A stretch of DNA of 64,000 nt from Sipunculus nudus (taxonomy: Eukaryota > Annelida > Sipuncula > Golfingiida > Sipunculidae): NCBI GenBank assembly GCA_026874595.1, contig CM049309.1:68304926-68368925 (forward strand). Direction: 5' to 3'. The notes below the pieces were generated by a model. It did not search any database and had not been told where the DNA came from. It worked only from the letters and a program-made list of their open reading frames with translations. This document shows, piece by piece, positions 47,250 through 61,178 of the stretch. The position numbers were made by a program, and so were the translations under genes. Every line of letters begins with the position of its first letter. Within the stretch, counting starts at the first letter, position 1.

Positions 47250-47385
47250 GCAAGGTCCCTGCAAACGTGATGTGGCTACCTGGGGGTGGTTATGTAACTT
47301 GTCTGGGGGAGATGATCCAGGTCAGCCAGCTAGGCAGCCAGTAACCACAGAGACGGAACTCCGCTCTTCCCTTTCCAGTTTACAG
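47250..47385 (+). CDS. Candidate exon of an unrecognised gene
   Basis: A 136-bp open segment lies between acceptor TTATTTACAG and a possible donor GTTTCT. In phase 1-in and phase 0-out it reads QGPCKRDVATWGWLCNLSGG and continues for 25 more codons, ending SSLSSLQ. The donor is weak. It pairs in phase with the candidate exon at 48051-48159. No family is recognised, and chance is a real alternative. Confidence 0.5.
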
Positions 47386-48050
47386 GTTTCTCAAGATGAA
47401 TCTTATAATTTCAGTGTATAATATACATGTATATATATTTTATGGAGACTTGTTAAACTTTAGAATATTCTCCATAACAAAATAAATTTCAGGTCTTGAA
47501 TTCCAAGCTCTAAATATTATAAATATATAATTTTTAACTAATTAAAAAAAAGTTATAAATATTAGGACATAGCACAGTTTTTAAGGTTTTATAATAACAT
47601 CAAGACATATCATTAAATTTGTTTTGTTTTTTTTTTGCTTCAGCAAAGGGGGGGGGGGGGGCAGACATCTGTTTTTGCAAGTGCGAAAACAAGCCATTCT
47701 ATTTCTAGAATAATTTTTCCTCTTCTTAAAAAAACATTCGCTCCTGGATACAGTTCTGCAGTTTTGAAATACGACATATTTCTCAATTCTCAAGAATGTG
47801 AAAAATTAAATATTAAAATAGAATAAACTCAGGTAATGAGAGTAAAGAAATATCTTCACAGACTTCGCTTCTGTTTTTTTTTCTATAAATTTTGGAGGGG
47901 AAATACCCGAAGCCTGCCAAATCACTCTTTTTATAAAGTCTCTTTTTCGCTATTTAATCTTTTTTACACTTTTTTCATCAGCATTCTTTTTTCCCTCTTT
48001 TTTCAGTGAAAGGATTCCGATAAATACTATTTTTTCCTGTTTGAATACAG

Positions 48051-48159
48051 CAGTTAGAACAAGAATGGGACATTCGCAATATTTCTGTGTGCAATTGTCC
48101 AGCATGTGTCACAACAAGTGGAAAATGCCTTTATCTTCATCCTGTGGGATGTGCGCCAT
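48051..48159 (+). CDS. Candidate cysteine-rich exon of an unrecognised gene
   Basis: After acceptor TTGAATACAG the phase-0 frame reads QLEQEWDIRNISVCNCPACV, then TTSGKCLYLHPVGCAP. A good donor (GTATGT) is at 48160, leaving phase 1. The Cys spacing (C-N-C-P-A-C) is suggestive, but I cannot name a domain. A possible next acceptor at about 48362-48364 leads to a stop after nine codons. Upstream exons were not found. Confidence 0.5.
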
Positions 48160-50919
48160 GTATGTTTCTGGTTTGGAAATGATATGCGGCTTTATGTACA
48201 CACAATAATGAAATGTTAAGCACATCTTTATTCAGTGCGTGATTAAAAAATAGGAATTTAGGCGAATATTACTCTATTTTCACTCTTTATTTGAAATAAG
48301 TTGACTCTTTTTTTCCGGAGCACATGCACTTCTTTTTTTTGTGTGTGTCATTTATCTTACGCAGGTCTGTACCTGGAAACAAACTATTTCTGAACTTTTG
48401 TTGTGGGCGAGGGAGTCCATGCGGGCCCAAAATGCTTGCTGGGGTCTACGTGATCGGCTCCAGCCTCGAGACCTTTTTTTTTCCGATCGTATGTTCGAGC
48501 CGACAGCAAAGTAGTTATAGTAGTTCAGCCCAGATGGCGCTCTCATCGGCCCCTAGATTACGGCGCCGCAGCGTTGGAATGACCAAAGGACAGACATAAT
48601 TATCGAAGGTTAGAGCAGATAGGTTATTTCTCTGAAGGCTCTAATTTTCACAAAAAGTATGCACTTGTTGACTCTTGTGTACATACAAAACGATACAATG
48701 TACCAAACAGGGTTGAGTTACAGTTTATTTAATATAATATGTACAGATTGGTGTGTCATGTCAAATTCTTATGAATAACAATCTTGTTTATATAATTCAC
48801 ATGATTTTTTTAGTTATTTCAATATCACAGAAGTAGCAGAACATACAATACTATACCTGGTTAATTGGTATTACATATACCCCACATTTGAAATATTGGA
48901 AAAATACAACTTGAAAAGTGATTTTGGAGAAGACACAATAACAGGCCTGCAGTGCAAATAGTAAAACTGTATATTAAATAAGCTGCCTTTAACATATGAG
49001 CTATCCTCGTCTCCTATGACGTAGTAAAATATAAGACAACAAATGTGCATGTTTGATGATGTACAGTATTCCGATGTGACGTAACATGGTCACTGTCTTT
49101 AGGTGTGACGTAACATGTTCGCTTACGTTAAGAAAATATTGAGTGCCCGAGGGAGAAAAACTCATAAATATCCATCAGGAATATATTGATAAGAAAGGTA
49201 ATCAGAAATGTACACGTGTCGTCTGCAGTATCAGGCCTGAGGTAAATCAGTAAAGATAAGCAAGCAGCCGCGTGTAAAGCAGTGTGTTTTATATACGCAT
49301 GTATGCATTGGTCATGGGAAGTTTGTGGGTACTGCCCTCCACTGGTAAATAGAAAACCTTGCGTTGTAAACAGTAAGTAGTCGAAGACCACAACCACCGC
49401 CAGGATCTTTATCAAACTTTTATATGTACACAGCTAAATGTTTCACCAGATTAATATCGACGCCACGGGTTATCCCTTCAACAAAGCCATTCTCTCATAT
49501 CAATAAATGGCTCAAACCCTCGGGCCAGACAAAGAAACAACCGTAAGTCACGTGACAATGGCGTAGAACCCTTTGAATGAAAAACATGTTACAGTGGTAT
49601 AGAATAAAAAGCATAGTAATTCAGATTAGTTCTAACGGACAAACCAACTAACCAAGGGGAAAACATAACCTCGCCACCTAGCGGACGTATAAATAATATA
49701 AGTCGTAAATCGTAAGTAATCTTAGTTGTGAGGCAATCCTCACTCGTCTCCTCCATGATGGTTATGTTATAACCGACCGTGTTGTAATTTGGTACCTCAG
49801 GTGATGGCACTTATATTGGAGTTAAGCTGTATTACTTTTCAGGAATGATTATCGATCAACAAGTTTAACATATGTTGGTGCATTCGCCTCCTAGGGACCA
49901 TTTGGAAAAGTTTCCCATCATTTCTAATAAGAAAGGCCCCAATGCTGCAATAATTCAGAACTTATGAACAAGACTGTCAGTTACGACACAAAATGAATTA
50001 AGGTCACGCGCAAATGGTTTTGGAACAAAAAATCAAAATAAAAGAAAACCGTTCTAATACGGGCCTTCGTTCGAATGGATACTTGGTAATCAGTGAACCA
50101 GCGCACTGTATATTATAAAACCGCGCTGGCAGACAGAAAGACAGAAATGGAGGTTGGGTTGCAGACATTGGATTGGTATACACACCAATTTCCGCGGTTC
50201 AAACCATTTTATAAAATATTATGTGATCAGGTTTTAATCCGTCTTTTGTGTCATTCGAAAGGACAACTCGCACTCTTTCAAACCACTCATTATTTTCATT
50301 GTGAAAGGGGTAAATTGTATTTGTAATCCTCTGGCCAACAAAGCAGACTCCTCCATATTTTGTCACACTATTGCTGAATTATTTTCCTTTTATTTTAAAA
50401 TATGTGTAATATCCTACGTTATCAGTTGATTTTAGCTTAATACAAATTTTTTTTTCAGCAAAATACTCCTAGCAACGGACCTGCCATATCCGATTCACGG
50501 TTTTTATACGTTAATTGTTGAATCTATGTTTGAGTAACCAAAACCCATGCACGTTTGTTATTTACCATAACAAGACTGTGTCGCCAGAGATCTGACATTG
50601 CGCACTTCGAAAACAAAGGAGATACACGAAATTGAGACAAAGAGAAACGCCGGTATGAAGCTGGAAAAATTTTGATTGATGAACGCACGGTCACTTTGTG
50701 GCAAGCTGGTATATTTATATTTTGCGCCACATATCGTATTTCCAGCGTGTTTAGGAGTAAGCAAAGGTTTTAGATCGAAATATTGGCAGACCATCATATT
50801 TTAAGTAGAAAACACTATATTTCACACATATTTAACGTACCTGGTTTGTGAATAGGTCGATTAAATTAATTGTTGGGTCTATAAGATTACAATACTGATA
50901 CTAAGATAAATACAAACAG
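48160..50919. other. Intergenic region with CpG-richer patch and CRE-like sites
   Basis: Bases about 48390-48600 are GC- and CpG-richer than their surroundings. Three TGACGTA sites lie at about 49017, 49077 and 49106. Part of the right end is TRPN 3' UTR. No gene is established. Confidence 0.5.
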
Positions 50920-51122
50920 TTAATTAAAAATGTCCGCTTTTCCATTCTGTTCCATCATGACGTCAGCGTTTCCATTCATGTCCTCCATCTTGAGGTCCAT
51001 GTCGGGGCTGGAGGTCTCCCCCTCCGCCAGTCCTTGCATGACAAGATACTGATGACTGACCGCGCGCCAGTCTACGACGTCCTCAATCCTCATACGACCG
51101 TGGCCGTGTACTTTCGTATGGT
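50920..51122 (-). CDS. nompC: TRPN terminal exon with stop codon
   Basis: This is a 203-bp coding part entering in phase 1 after acceptor GAATTCAG and ending in TAA at 50920-50922. It encodes MRIEDVVDWRAVSHQYLVMQ and then a Met/Asp/Glu-rich end. The motif IEDVVDWR is a plausible short conserved tail helix. The 3' UTR runs leftward. A reverse-strand AATAAA is present near 50389-50394, but its use is unproven. Confidence 0.5.
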
Positions 51123-54100
51123 CTGAATTCAGAACAAAGAGAAAATTATAGATGAAAAGTATTTTGTACGAGGAATGTTAGATTGGTTTACGTTTTGTCA
51201 TTTCACCTTCCATTCATTAACCTTTACCTTTAGACGGTTAATATAAGTAAGGAATATGTTTTTGTTATTGCACATTCCATTCATTAATTTTTGCGTTTTT
51301 GCAGATAATATTAGTTTGGCTCGCTTTTTCTTTTTTTTTATTTCATATTCCATTCATTTTTGTTTGCGTTTTTACGGAAAATATTAGTTTGGCTCGCTTT
51401 TTATTTTTTATACTCCATTCATTAATACTTGAAATTTAACGGATAATATTAGTTTGGCTTATGTTTTTGATATTTTACTTTTCATACATTAAGTTAAGGA
51501 TAATATTAAGTTGGCTTCCTTTTTGTTATTTAACATTCCATTCATGTTTGCGTTCTTGCGGATAATATTAAGTTGGCTCATTTTTTTGGTTATTTAACAT
51601 TCCATTCATTCATGTTTGCGTTTGTGCGGACAACAATAGTTTGTGTTATGTTTTCGTCCTTTCACATTCTATTCATTCATGTTTATGTTTGTTCGGATAA
51701 TATTAATTTGGCTTACGTTTGAGTTATTTCACATTCCCGTCATTCAGTTTTGCGTTTATACGAATAATATCAGTTTTGCTAACGTTTATGTCATTTTTCA
51801 TTCCAACATTTGATATTTATTCAATATATAATCGGATAAATTGATGAAAAGCAGGGACCATGATTGGTTGGGATGGACTGACTGACTGAAAGTGAAGTCG
51901 GCGCTCGAGCCAGTCACAAGTCTCCGGAAAATTCGGCACGCACTGGCTCCCTCACCCAAAGCCAAACGACAAAGTTTGACAAAGTCAGTTTTTTAGTTAG
52001 ATATTTAAGGCGAAAGTAGAAGACACTGATAGAGCTGACGATCGTAGTGAGGGAGGTGGAGGAAACCGGAGAACCCGGAAAGAACTACCGACCTTTGAGG
52101 GGCCACTAGAACCCATTCTCATGGCAGCACCTGGGATCGAACCCGGGTCGCCAGCGGAGAATGCCGGGCGTTTTACCGCTCAGCTGTCCAGGTTCGATTC
52201 GGAATCATAAATAAAGAATGACGGTGCTTAAGATGTACGAGGACAAAGAATGCAAGGGTCAATTTTTTTTTTCATCTAACGTTTGCCTTCAAACACACAC
52301 CTTCAATCCTGTTATGTTTTCAAGTAAGTATAAGCAATCCGCAATTTTTGCGGACAATAATGTTGGAATTATATACTGACGTTCATAACCTGCATAAAAT
52401 AACGAAACAATAAAAACAGTTTTCTTTTATTTACGGTTTACATGAGACTTCCTAGCACGAGGTCAACTTTCATAAGCATCATATATTGAATCAGAATACC
52501 TACCATGTGGCGCCACCTGCGTGTTCCTGCGACCACGAAACCAGTTGCCATGACCACTGCCCATGACGTCTACGGAGCGGGAGTCAGCCTGATCCCCAAG
52601 TTCCTCTTCTTCCTCGATGATATGACGGATGTTACTCTTACATATCTTACCTAAAACAAAATACAGGTAGAGAAGTACGGTCTTCACTTCATTAGCTCCA
52701 CTGACCTGATACACCTGGTTTATCGTAATATATTTTTCAATCCAGTACTTTTAAAAATCAAAATCTGAAGACAGACAAGTGACCCATGGGTCTTGACGCT
52801 CAGCTGACCAGCATGCTATTTTGCCTAACATTCACAACAAGAATGTCTTCATCTGAAGCCATAAAGATTAACTTCAGATGTGATCTAGACCTTTGGCCTT
52901 CTGACAACACAGTCAACAGGGTACTTTCCTGTGATAGGTCACACATGTACAGACCGAATCCAGTCATGACTGGGTTATACATGTTGTAAAAAAGAAGAAA
53001 ATGATCAAGGTCATCAGTTGTGAAACTCCTTTGAAAACATGGTTGAAACATTTTGTCTATAAAATTTGGGGACAAAATTAAAGTGAATACGTTCACAATA
53101 AATCCTAAAGATGATAAAGTATAATTTGGTTAATTTGACCTTGTAGATCAAGATCAAAGTCAACAGCTTTTTGAACTTTTCTGAGAACATAGAGGAAATA
53201 ACTGGTGTGTCAAAAACTCGGCGTTGAAATTATGGTTTTGGTCATTAGCTAGCAGAATATAGGTCAATATCACTTATTTTCTGATTGTTAAGGAGATTTT
53301 CCCCCAAACCTCCCTGGATGTTGTGTTGGAAGATTCTAGGGCTAATGGATACCATGTGTGCCCTGACTGCCTGGGAGCTCAAAATCATGGTATGTAGCTG
53401 GCAGAATATAGGTCAACATGGCTTAGTTCAGGTTTCCAAGGAGATTTGCCCTGAACCTCCTTGAATATTGTTTTAGAAGATTCTAGGGCTAACAGATACA
53501 ATTCGTACCATGCCTGACTGTTTAGGTGCTGAAAATCTGGGGTTTGGCCTGGAGTTTGCAGAATATAGGTCACTATGACCTAGTTTCTGGTTCCCAAATA
53601 GATTTGCCGAGAACCTCCCTGGACGTTGTGTTAGAAGGTTCTAGACAAAATGGATAAATAACAATTCTTGGCCAAACGTTAACAGTTAATCCCTGTCTTG
53701 GTGCTGAAAATCATATGATTTGTCAGTAGCTTGCAGAATATAGGTCAGCATTACCTAATTTCCAATTTATGAGGTGATTGGCACAGTACCTCCATGGATA
53801 TTATGTAAGAAGATTCTCGGGTTAACGGATACAACATTGCCCTGTGTGATTGTCTGGGTGCTCAAAATCATGGTTTTGGTCTGTAGCTGGCAGATTATAG
53901 GTCAACATGGCCTAGTTTCAGGTTTCCAAAGAGATTTGCCTAGAAAATCCCTGGATCTTGCGTTAAAAGATTTTTTTTTTGCCAAACGGTAACAATTTGT
54001 GCCAATCTGTTTTATATGATGCTCACATCATGTTTTTTCCCTAAAGCTCGCAGAATTCAGGGCACAGTGACCTAATTTCATGTTTCTAAGGACATTTGCC

Positions 54101-57100
54101 AGAACCTCCCAGTAGGTAACGTTAGAAGATTCTAGGCCTTATGTGTACAATTTGTACCCCGTGTGACTGCTTGGGTGCTTTAAATAATGTTTTTAGCCCG
54201 TAGCTAAAAATAAATATCACCATAACCATAATTTCAGATTTGCCTGAGATTTTTCAAGACCCTACCTGGATATCAAGTTAGAATATTTTATATTATGTCA
54301 GTGACCTCCCTCGATATACAGTTAAAAGTTTCTAGGTTTAACAGTTATGGTATCTGCCCTGTTAACGGCCTGGCTGCTTCATTTAAAGATCTCAAAATAT
54401 GGGGAAAATACATAAAAAAAATAGAAAAAAAGGGTTCGCCAACAGTCTTATGGAACTAATAAAACTGTACATGATCCATATGCATCTAAAGAATGATGGC
54501 AACTGATGCATAATTTATTCAGATACTGGTGCTTTTTTATCAATTTTTTATTATTCTTGGGTGCAAAAACAGGTCCCATACTTCAGAGAATAAAAGTTGC
54601 AGTGACATAATTTCAGGTGTCCTAGGAGATTTTTCAAGACCCTCCCTTTATATCAAGTTAGAATATTTTATATCAAATGGTTACGATTTGTGCCTTGTTA
54701 TAGGACAACCGGCCGGACGGATGACGGAAAAGGAGTGATTCCAGGGGCGGATCCAGGATTTAGGAAAAGGGGGGGGGGGTCCAACCAAGGAGGACTAATG
54801 AAAATCCTAAAAAAAGGTCATCACGTCTGGAAAAGGGGGTACCAGGCCGCAAAATTACGTCTTAAACCCCTTAGAAAAAGGTTGCTTCGGGTGAAAAAAA
54901 GGGGGGGGGGGTCCGCCCCCCCCATGACCCCCCCCCCCCCCGGATCCGCTTCTGGATTCCTATACTAGTATAGCTCAGATGAATTTCAGTTGAACCAAAA
55001 ATGAGAAAACATGCCATTTTCTATTCAACAGCTTATTTGTATGTAGAGTGTGTATAACTTGTTATCTCGGGATTCAGGGCCGCAACGATAATATCTTTAT
55101 GGTTCGAAAGGGGGTGTGGGGTTCTGGGAACTGATCTCTGAATAAACAAATAACCCTTTTTAATAGAAAACTTCATTATAAATCTGCTTATACAGTCACA
55201 GGTAATTAACATAATAATACTTAATATTTACATATTTACATTTTATACTTTATATTGTATAGTATATTAAATACATAATAGTATAACTGAAATGGATAAA
55301 ATTAATTTTGCTTTTCTGTTGGAGCTATGTAGAAAAAATAAAGAATATTTGGAACATATTTTTGGAAAAATAATTGTTTTCCTTATTTTTATACAACTTG
55401 TAATTTATCTACACAGTTTCATCTACTGTGCCAACATCAGCATAGATCCCAAAGTGTTTCACTAGTATATCTAAATAATACTGGTACATGGCACAGTAAT
55501 TATTTTGATACCATGAAAATATACGACATATGTTAATCCTTCAATCAGTCATACTTTCACTGACGCTCTGCCCTTCTCTAATCGTTTATATTTAGTTTAT
55601 TTTGATAGTGTTTAAGAAGTTTCAACATTATATTGATGGATTAAAATTATGTAATAGTTACAGCTAAAAAAATCTGGAGCCATGTGAGCAGTTATTTCTT
55701 GTTCGTTAAGTCTTCTTTATAAACAATTACAAAAAAACTTGCAGTTAAATTTCAATTGAATTAGGAGAAGATTAAGCTGAGACCATTAAGAATTAATCTA
55801 ATTTTGTAGCAGATATGGACCAAATTGTTGGAATAAAATTAATTTTGGTTATGAGCACGTCCGGCTGTCTACGCACATTGAATTTCGAAAGTTATCAATT
55901 GATTTCAGTGAAGTTTTGTGGCGAGATAACAATAGTATATAATAAAAAATCAATGAATATGGTCAACAGCTCTGTTAAGTTTAATAACTCTTGTGTATAA
56001 TAAATTCTTGTGTTTGCGGATGTATGCGCTCTCTGAGTGCTGTCTAGTTACCTCTGTGCTTGATGGCCACACGAATGTAGGTAAAGAGTTTAGTGAAGAG
56101 GTTAAGCGGGGTGGGTGTTGCCGACGTCTTGTTCATATTGCGAAACAGCTTGGCTCGTCCGAACTTCCACTCTGTGTCTGATTGTGCTTGGATGCGCTGG
56201 TAGGTGTCAGACATCATGGCAATCAGCAGGTTAATGAGTACAATAAGTGTGATGATTAAATATACCCCGAACACCGTTCTCACTAACGTAATGGTCCATG
56301 AAGGGTTCCTGTGAACGGAAGGCAAGTTTTCTGGCTCCACCAGACCAAATAAGGCAAAGAACAAAAATACAAAAGTGTCTATTGGGTTATCTAAAGGGGT
56401 GAGGGCTTCGGCGTTCGCAGTTCCCTTTGATGGATCGTCAGGATCCGGCGGAAGGACTGGTTGGTAGGCTGCGGTTAGGTGTAGCGTAAACCCGACCATG
56501 AATATCAGGAGTATCACGAGGAATCTCAACAAGTCTTTCATAAGGTCACGGATAATTATTGCCCATGGCCCAAACAAGTGGTGAAACTGCAGGAAGTCCA
56601 GCATCTGTACAAAGCACAGCAACAAGGCAAGTGCGAAAAACTGGTTCCGTATGTACAAGCAATAGAGTCTGTCATTCCCAATGAATGCAAAGGCAAGGAC
56701 ATGCACAAGTAAAGCTATGGCACTGAGTACTATTACGATGACGCGCAGCCATCCCAGGCCGGTCCGGTCACCGGGGTTGGTCAGTTCTGACACCAGTAAC
56801 CCTGACAACCAGGCGAGGAGTAACCACTCGTACCAGTGTGGTAACAGATTATACGACAACCATATCCGGTAGATCGGGGTTACCACGGTGATGTAGAAGA
56901 GTACGATCAGGTAAACGTGTGACACTAAGTAGCACATGAATTTGATGACAGGTATTTTATTGTAGCGGTGTCTTATTGGCAAAGAAAACAAAAGCCAGAC
57001 CGGAGGAACCAGCAACATGATTGTAAAGAGTAGTATCATCTTCCAGCTTGACCAGTTAGACAAGCGGCCCATCCATACATCGGATAGGTACCTCTGTACC

Positions 57101-60100
57101 ATAGAGTGCGACACTACCTCCTTTTGTTCATACTCAATTAGCACGTCTAGAAACGGCATACCTCGAGAGTCTACAGCCTTTAGCAGCATTCCAGCACTGC
57201 ATTTGCTGGCAGCGATGGCGTTCAGGTCGGTTGCCATGGTTTCGCAATATTCTCCCGCGCTGAAGAGATCACGTGATCTGTCCTTCTCTTTCACGGCTAG
57301 AATACGGAAGTTCCTTGACATTTTTGCTGCGGTGTCTACCGGCGCCGGGGATATTAGGATGAATTCCTGAATGGATCTATTGTTGGTCAGTTTACCCACC
57401 GCCATCAGGTCCAGTATAAACTGAAATTAAGACAAGCATGGTCGATTAACAGTGCCAGGCTAAACTGTTTGTTGAAATAATTATCCCTCTAAAACGACAA
57501 ATTAAATTCAAAACCCACCTGAAAGTATAGCTTTATATTAGGATAATCGCACCAAACATATCTTAAATAGCACAAATATGACGAGGATAGTCCTTCAAAA
57601 ATCCTACTAAAACAGTAAATTAGGAGGATCTGTGTACTGCATGTACGTACATTTTAATAAACTGTAGGTAACTTCTGCTAATTAAGGAAGGTTGGTTCTT
57701 ATAACGCCTCTGTGACGGCTATTGTCTAAAATGAGTGTCTATGTCTAAAACAGTTTTTGGCAGCCGTTTGTGAGTCCTGAAGACAAATATGGAAACTTTT
57801 ACGGAATATTTTACAAATTATTTATTATTTATTTGTTATCATATTATTGCAGATGAAAAAGTAAATCAGGTTATGGTCTTTGCTTTTTTAACCACTCACT
57901 TTTTTGTCCTCTGTTAACTGCTCGGTACTGTGTTCCTTCTTCAACAGGTACGACAAGACGTCAGCGTGATTGGCTGCAGCCGCGAAACAAATCGGCGTCT
58001 TCCCTTCCTTAGTTTCGTAAGTGGGAATAGCTCCGCCTTCACACAGCATCTTCACAACCTCAAGGTGACCCGCCTTGGCAGAAAAGTGCATTGGTGTCCA
58101 ACCATTCTGAAAATGTAAGATTTGCTACCTTGAGAAAAACAAGATTCCGAACTCTATTCTTGTTTTACTTGGTTACTCAGCGCCTATATTTTTTAGTCCA
58201 GTGAACAAAAAAGTCACAGTGGAAGAAGGCCATTCTAAAAATAAATGACCCCTGGTATCATCATATTTATTTCATTTTTCTTTTCTATAACATCAGTATT
58301 TTGGTGCGACGTCCACTTCCGTAAGGAAATGAACTCAAAAGTTGCATCAAATGAGCAAGATGTTTTCATGTTTTACGTAACAATTTTTTTTAAGTTCGCT
58401 GATTTATAAACATTGAACAATCATATCCAACAACAAGTATAATGCGTGCACCAGTGAAAGGCAGGGTTCTTTCTTAAACGCTTCCGCTTTGAGAACAAGA
58501 CATACCTTGTCATAACAGTTGATATCTGCCCCCTGACCCAGGAACAACGCCACCATATCAATGTGGCCGTTGGCCGCCGCCAGGTGGAGACACGTTCTGC
58601 CTCGCTTGTCCTTCACGTGCAGCTGGTTTGTGGACTTGCTTAGCAACAGACTGACCACTGCCGTGTGTCCGCTTTTCGCAGCAAGGTGTAGTGGAATGGA
58701 GCCCTGAAAATGCAGTATTAGTTATTATGAATATTGTATATAAGTAAATTTATATGTGGGAAAAGTCAGAGGAGGATCAAGGATTTAGGAAAAGGAGAGG
58801 TCCAACCCAGAAGGACTAATGAAAATTCTTTAAAAAAATGTCCCACGCTCCGGAAATGCTTAAAAAAAAGGTTGCTGAAAGGGGGGGGGGTTGGGTTCCC
58901 GATCCCCTAGAACCCTCTCCTAGTTCGGCTTTTGAAAGTGCTGATAGTTCTATCCGTTGATTTTCCCGGAAATGAAAATGCAATAAAAACAAGTTGGATC
59001 TTCTTCTATATCTACCTATAAATGCCTACCCATATTCAATAATTAATCAGCAAAATATAGTAACATGAAATATTTCTTTCATGTTAAACTTTGTCCTGCA
59101 TTTTTGTGTATTAAAAGTGATTTAAGACAAATGCTTATCTAACAGCTATAAGACCTTCAATCTGCGACCCATTATGCTAATTTGGATTAATTATATATAG
59201 CGTGCTTTTAAAACGCACTTGACATCGACTGTTCAGTTGCAGTTGATATGATACGGGTGCTTCGGTAAAACTGATGGACGTCTGCAACTCCATAGGTTTT
59301 ATTATCAGTAATAAGATTTGGCTTGGACACACAACACACTGCGCAGAATGGGACAAACAATAATAGACGTACGACTATTGGTTAGGGGCTTTAAAATTCA
59401 AACCCCACATTGCCGTGGGGTTCTAAATACACCAGCGGCATAGGTATAAATGTAGTTAGGAGGTTAATATTGTCCGTTCAAACACGCTGGATAAGAACTA
59501 TTTCAAGGCAAATGATAAAAACATGTGTGATTTTGTGGTAAAGACTTCACTGGATAAGTAATATTTTGTAAGTATGCGAACATGAAATGTAAACAGAATG
59601 TATTTCCTTGAAATGTTAATGATTTTGATTTTAAAGTTTGACAGCTGAGACAAGTAGTTACGTCCCACAGTGCCTAACAAGAAGGGGTTCGTTTTGAGTA
59701 AAATGGGTTATGGAACAATTAAATGTATTTGCTGTGCGTAATACAAATGGAAAGTAATATGAATACTGACATGGACGGCTGTTGGAGCATCCACCTGCAC
59801 CCCCTGGGAATTCAGCAGCAAACGCACTAGTCCCTCATGACCAGACTGGGCTGCCAGATGTAGAGGTGTCAGTCCGCTCTGCAATATATGAAATTATATC
59901 TGCACGGAACATTTAAAATAAGATAAGATATACTTTATTAATCCTTTGCAAGAACATTACTTTGTGTATGCGTCCATGACACAACATTTATCAATTGATT
60001 ATCATTTCAAAGGACAACTGGTTAATCTGTAGCATCTGTCGAATGTAAATTAATAATTGAGATTTGTACAAAAGGAGTGTGGTAAATCTTTTTTTAAAAT

Positions 60101-61145
60101 AAAAAAAAATATTTTCTATAGCAAAATTTGAGTTTTCAACTCATCAGCTGACCGAAAAAAAAATGTCATTCTGAACAAACTTTTATTACGGGTTTAAAAT
60201 AGACAGGCCATAATACATTAAAGTGAACAACTTCAATGAAGTTTCCACGTTTCATTAAACTTGTTCCAACCAGGGAATTTTACTTAGATGAAAAACAAAT
60301 ATGAATGATATTTGATAACTCCTTCTAACGAACTTACAAATTAAGTATTTGAGTTCAAATCTGAAATATTCAAAGATTTAGTGCTATGTATGAATTAATA
60401 AAGTTTAAAGAGCAGAAACATGTTATTACTTCGACCAGGAACTCCTTGAATCCTATCTGCCCGTTCTGCGGCGCCTCGCTTTTCAGGGTTGCCGGGACCT
60501 TGGTTAACATCTCCCTGACGAAGTCCACCTGACCGAACTGTGAGGCAACGTGCAGCGCCGTCAACCCGGTCTTTTTACAGACAAAACAATTTTAAACTGT
60601 TAATGATGATATATTGTATGATTGCGTACACAAATAAGGTAATTTTTTCACGGATACAAGATACATATATTGCCTGTTAAATCATGACACTTGCCAAAAA
60701 CCTTAATATTCAAAGTAGGCTTTACTAACAGCTAATGGAATTTTAGCATAAAATATATAACGCGCAGTTTGTCTTTTCGAGAGGTGTAAGAAGATATATG
60801 TTTTATCTGTTAATCAATAGCGTTATTCTTTGAAAAAAGTGTCATTATTTATCCTTTTCATACATCTGCATGCTTTCTTGTCTTTCGAACTATATTGTTT
60901 AGTGTGATTATCATGTGTCACTTATCTACAGCACAATATTATTTCACAAAATGTATGAATAGGAAGATTACAGTTTGAGTTTGCATAGGCGTACTTTTGT
61001 ACTGTAGATCCTCCATGAAACCTTCTCTCCAAGTGCCCACAGTACTTGTGTGTGTCCGTGTCGTGCTGCCAGATGGATACAGGTCATACCCTCCTACAAG
61101 GATTATAAAGTGTTAGTCCTTGCTAAGAGTTATTATTAGAATAGA

Positions 61146-61178
<33 letters not shown>

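Noticed and set aside
48352-48546. Possible first coding exon on the - strand (MDSLAHNKSSEIVCFQ before a GT)
   Set aside because: The start context is good, but the donor is weak, and no downstream exon or recognised protein was found.
52134-52190. Functional tRNA gene on the - strand
   Set aside because: The B box is perfect, but the acceptor stem is not closed and a SINE body follows.
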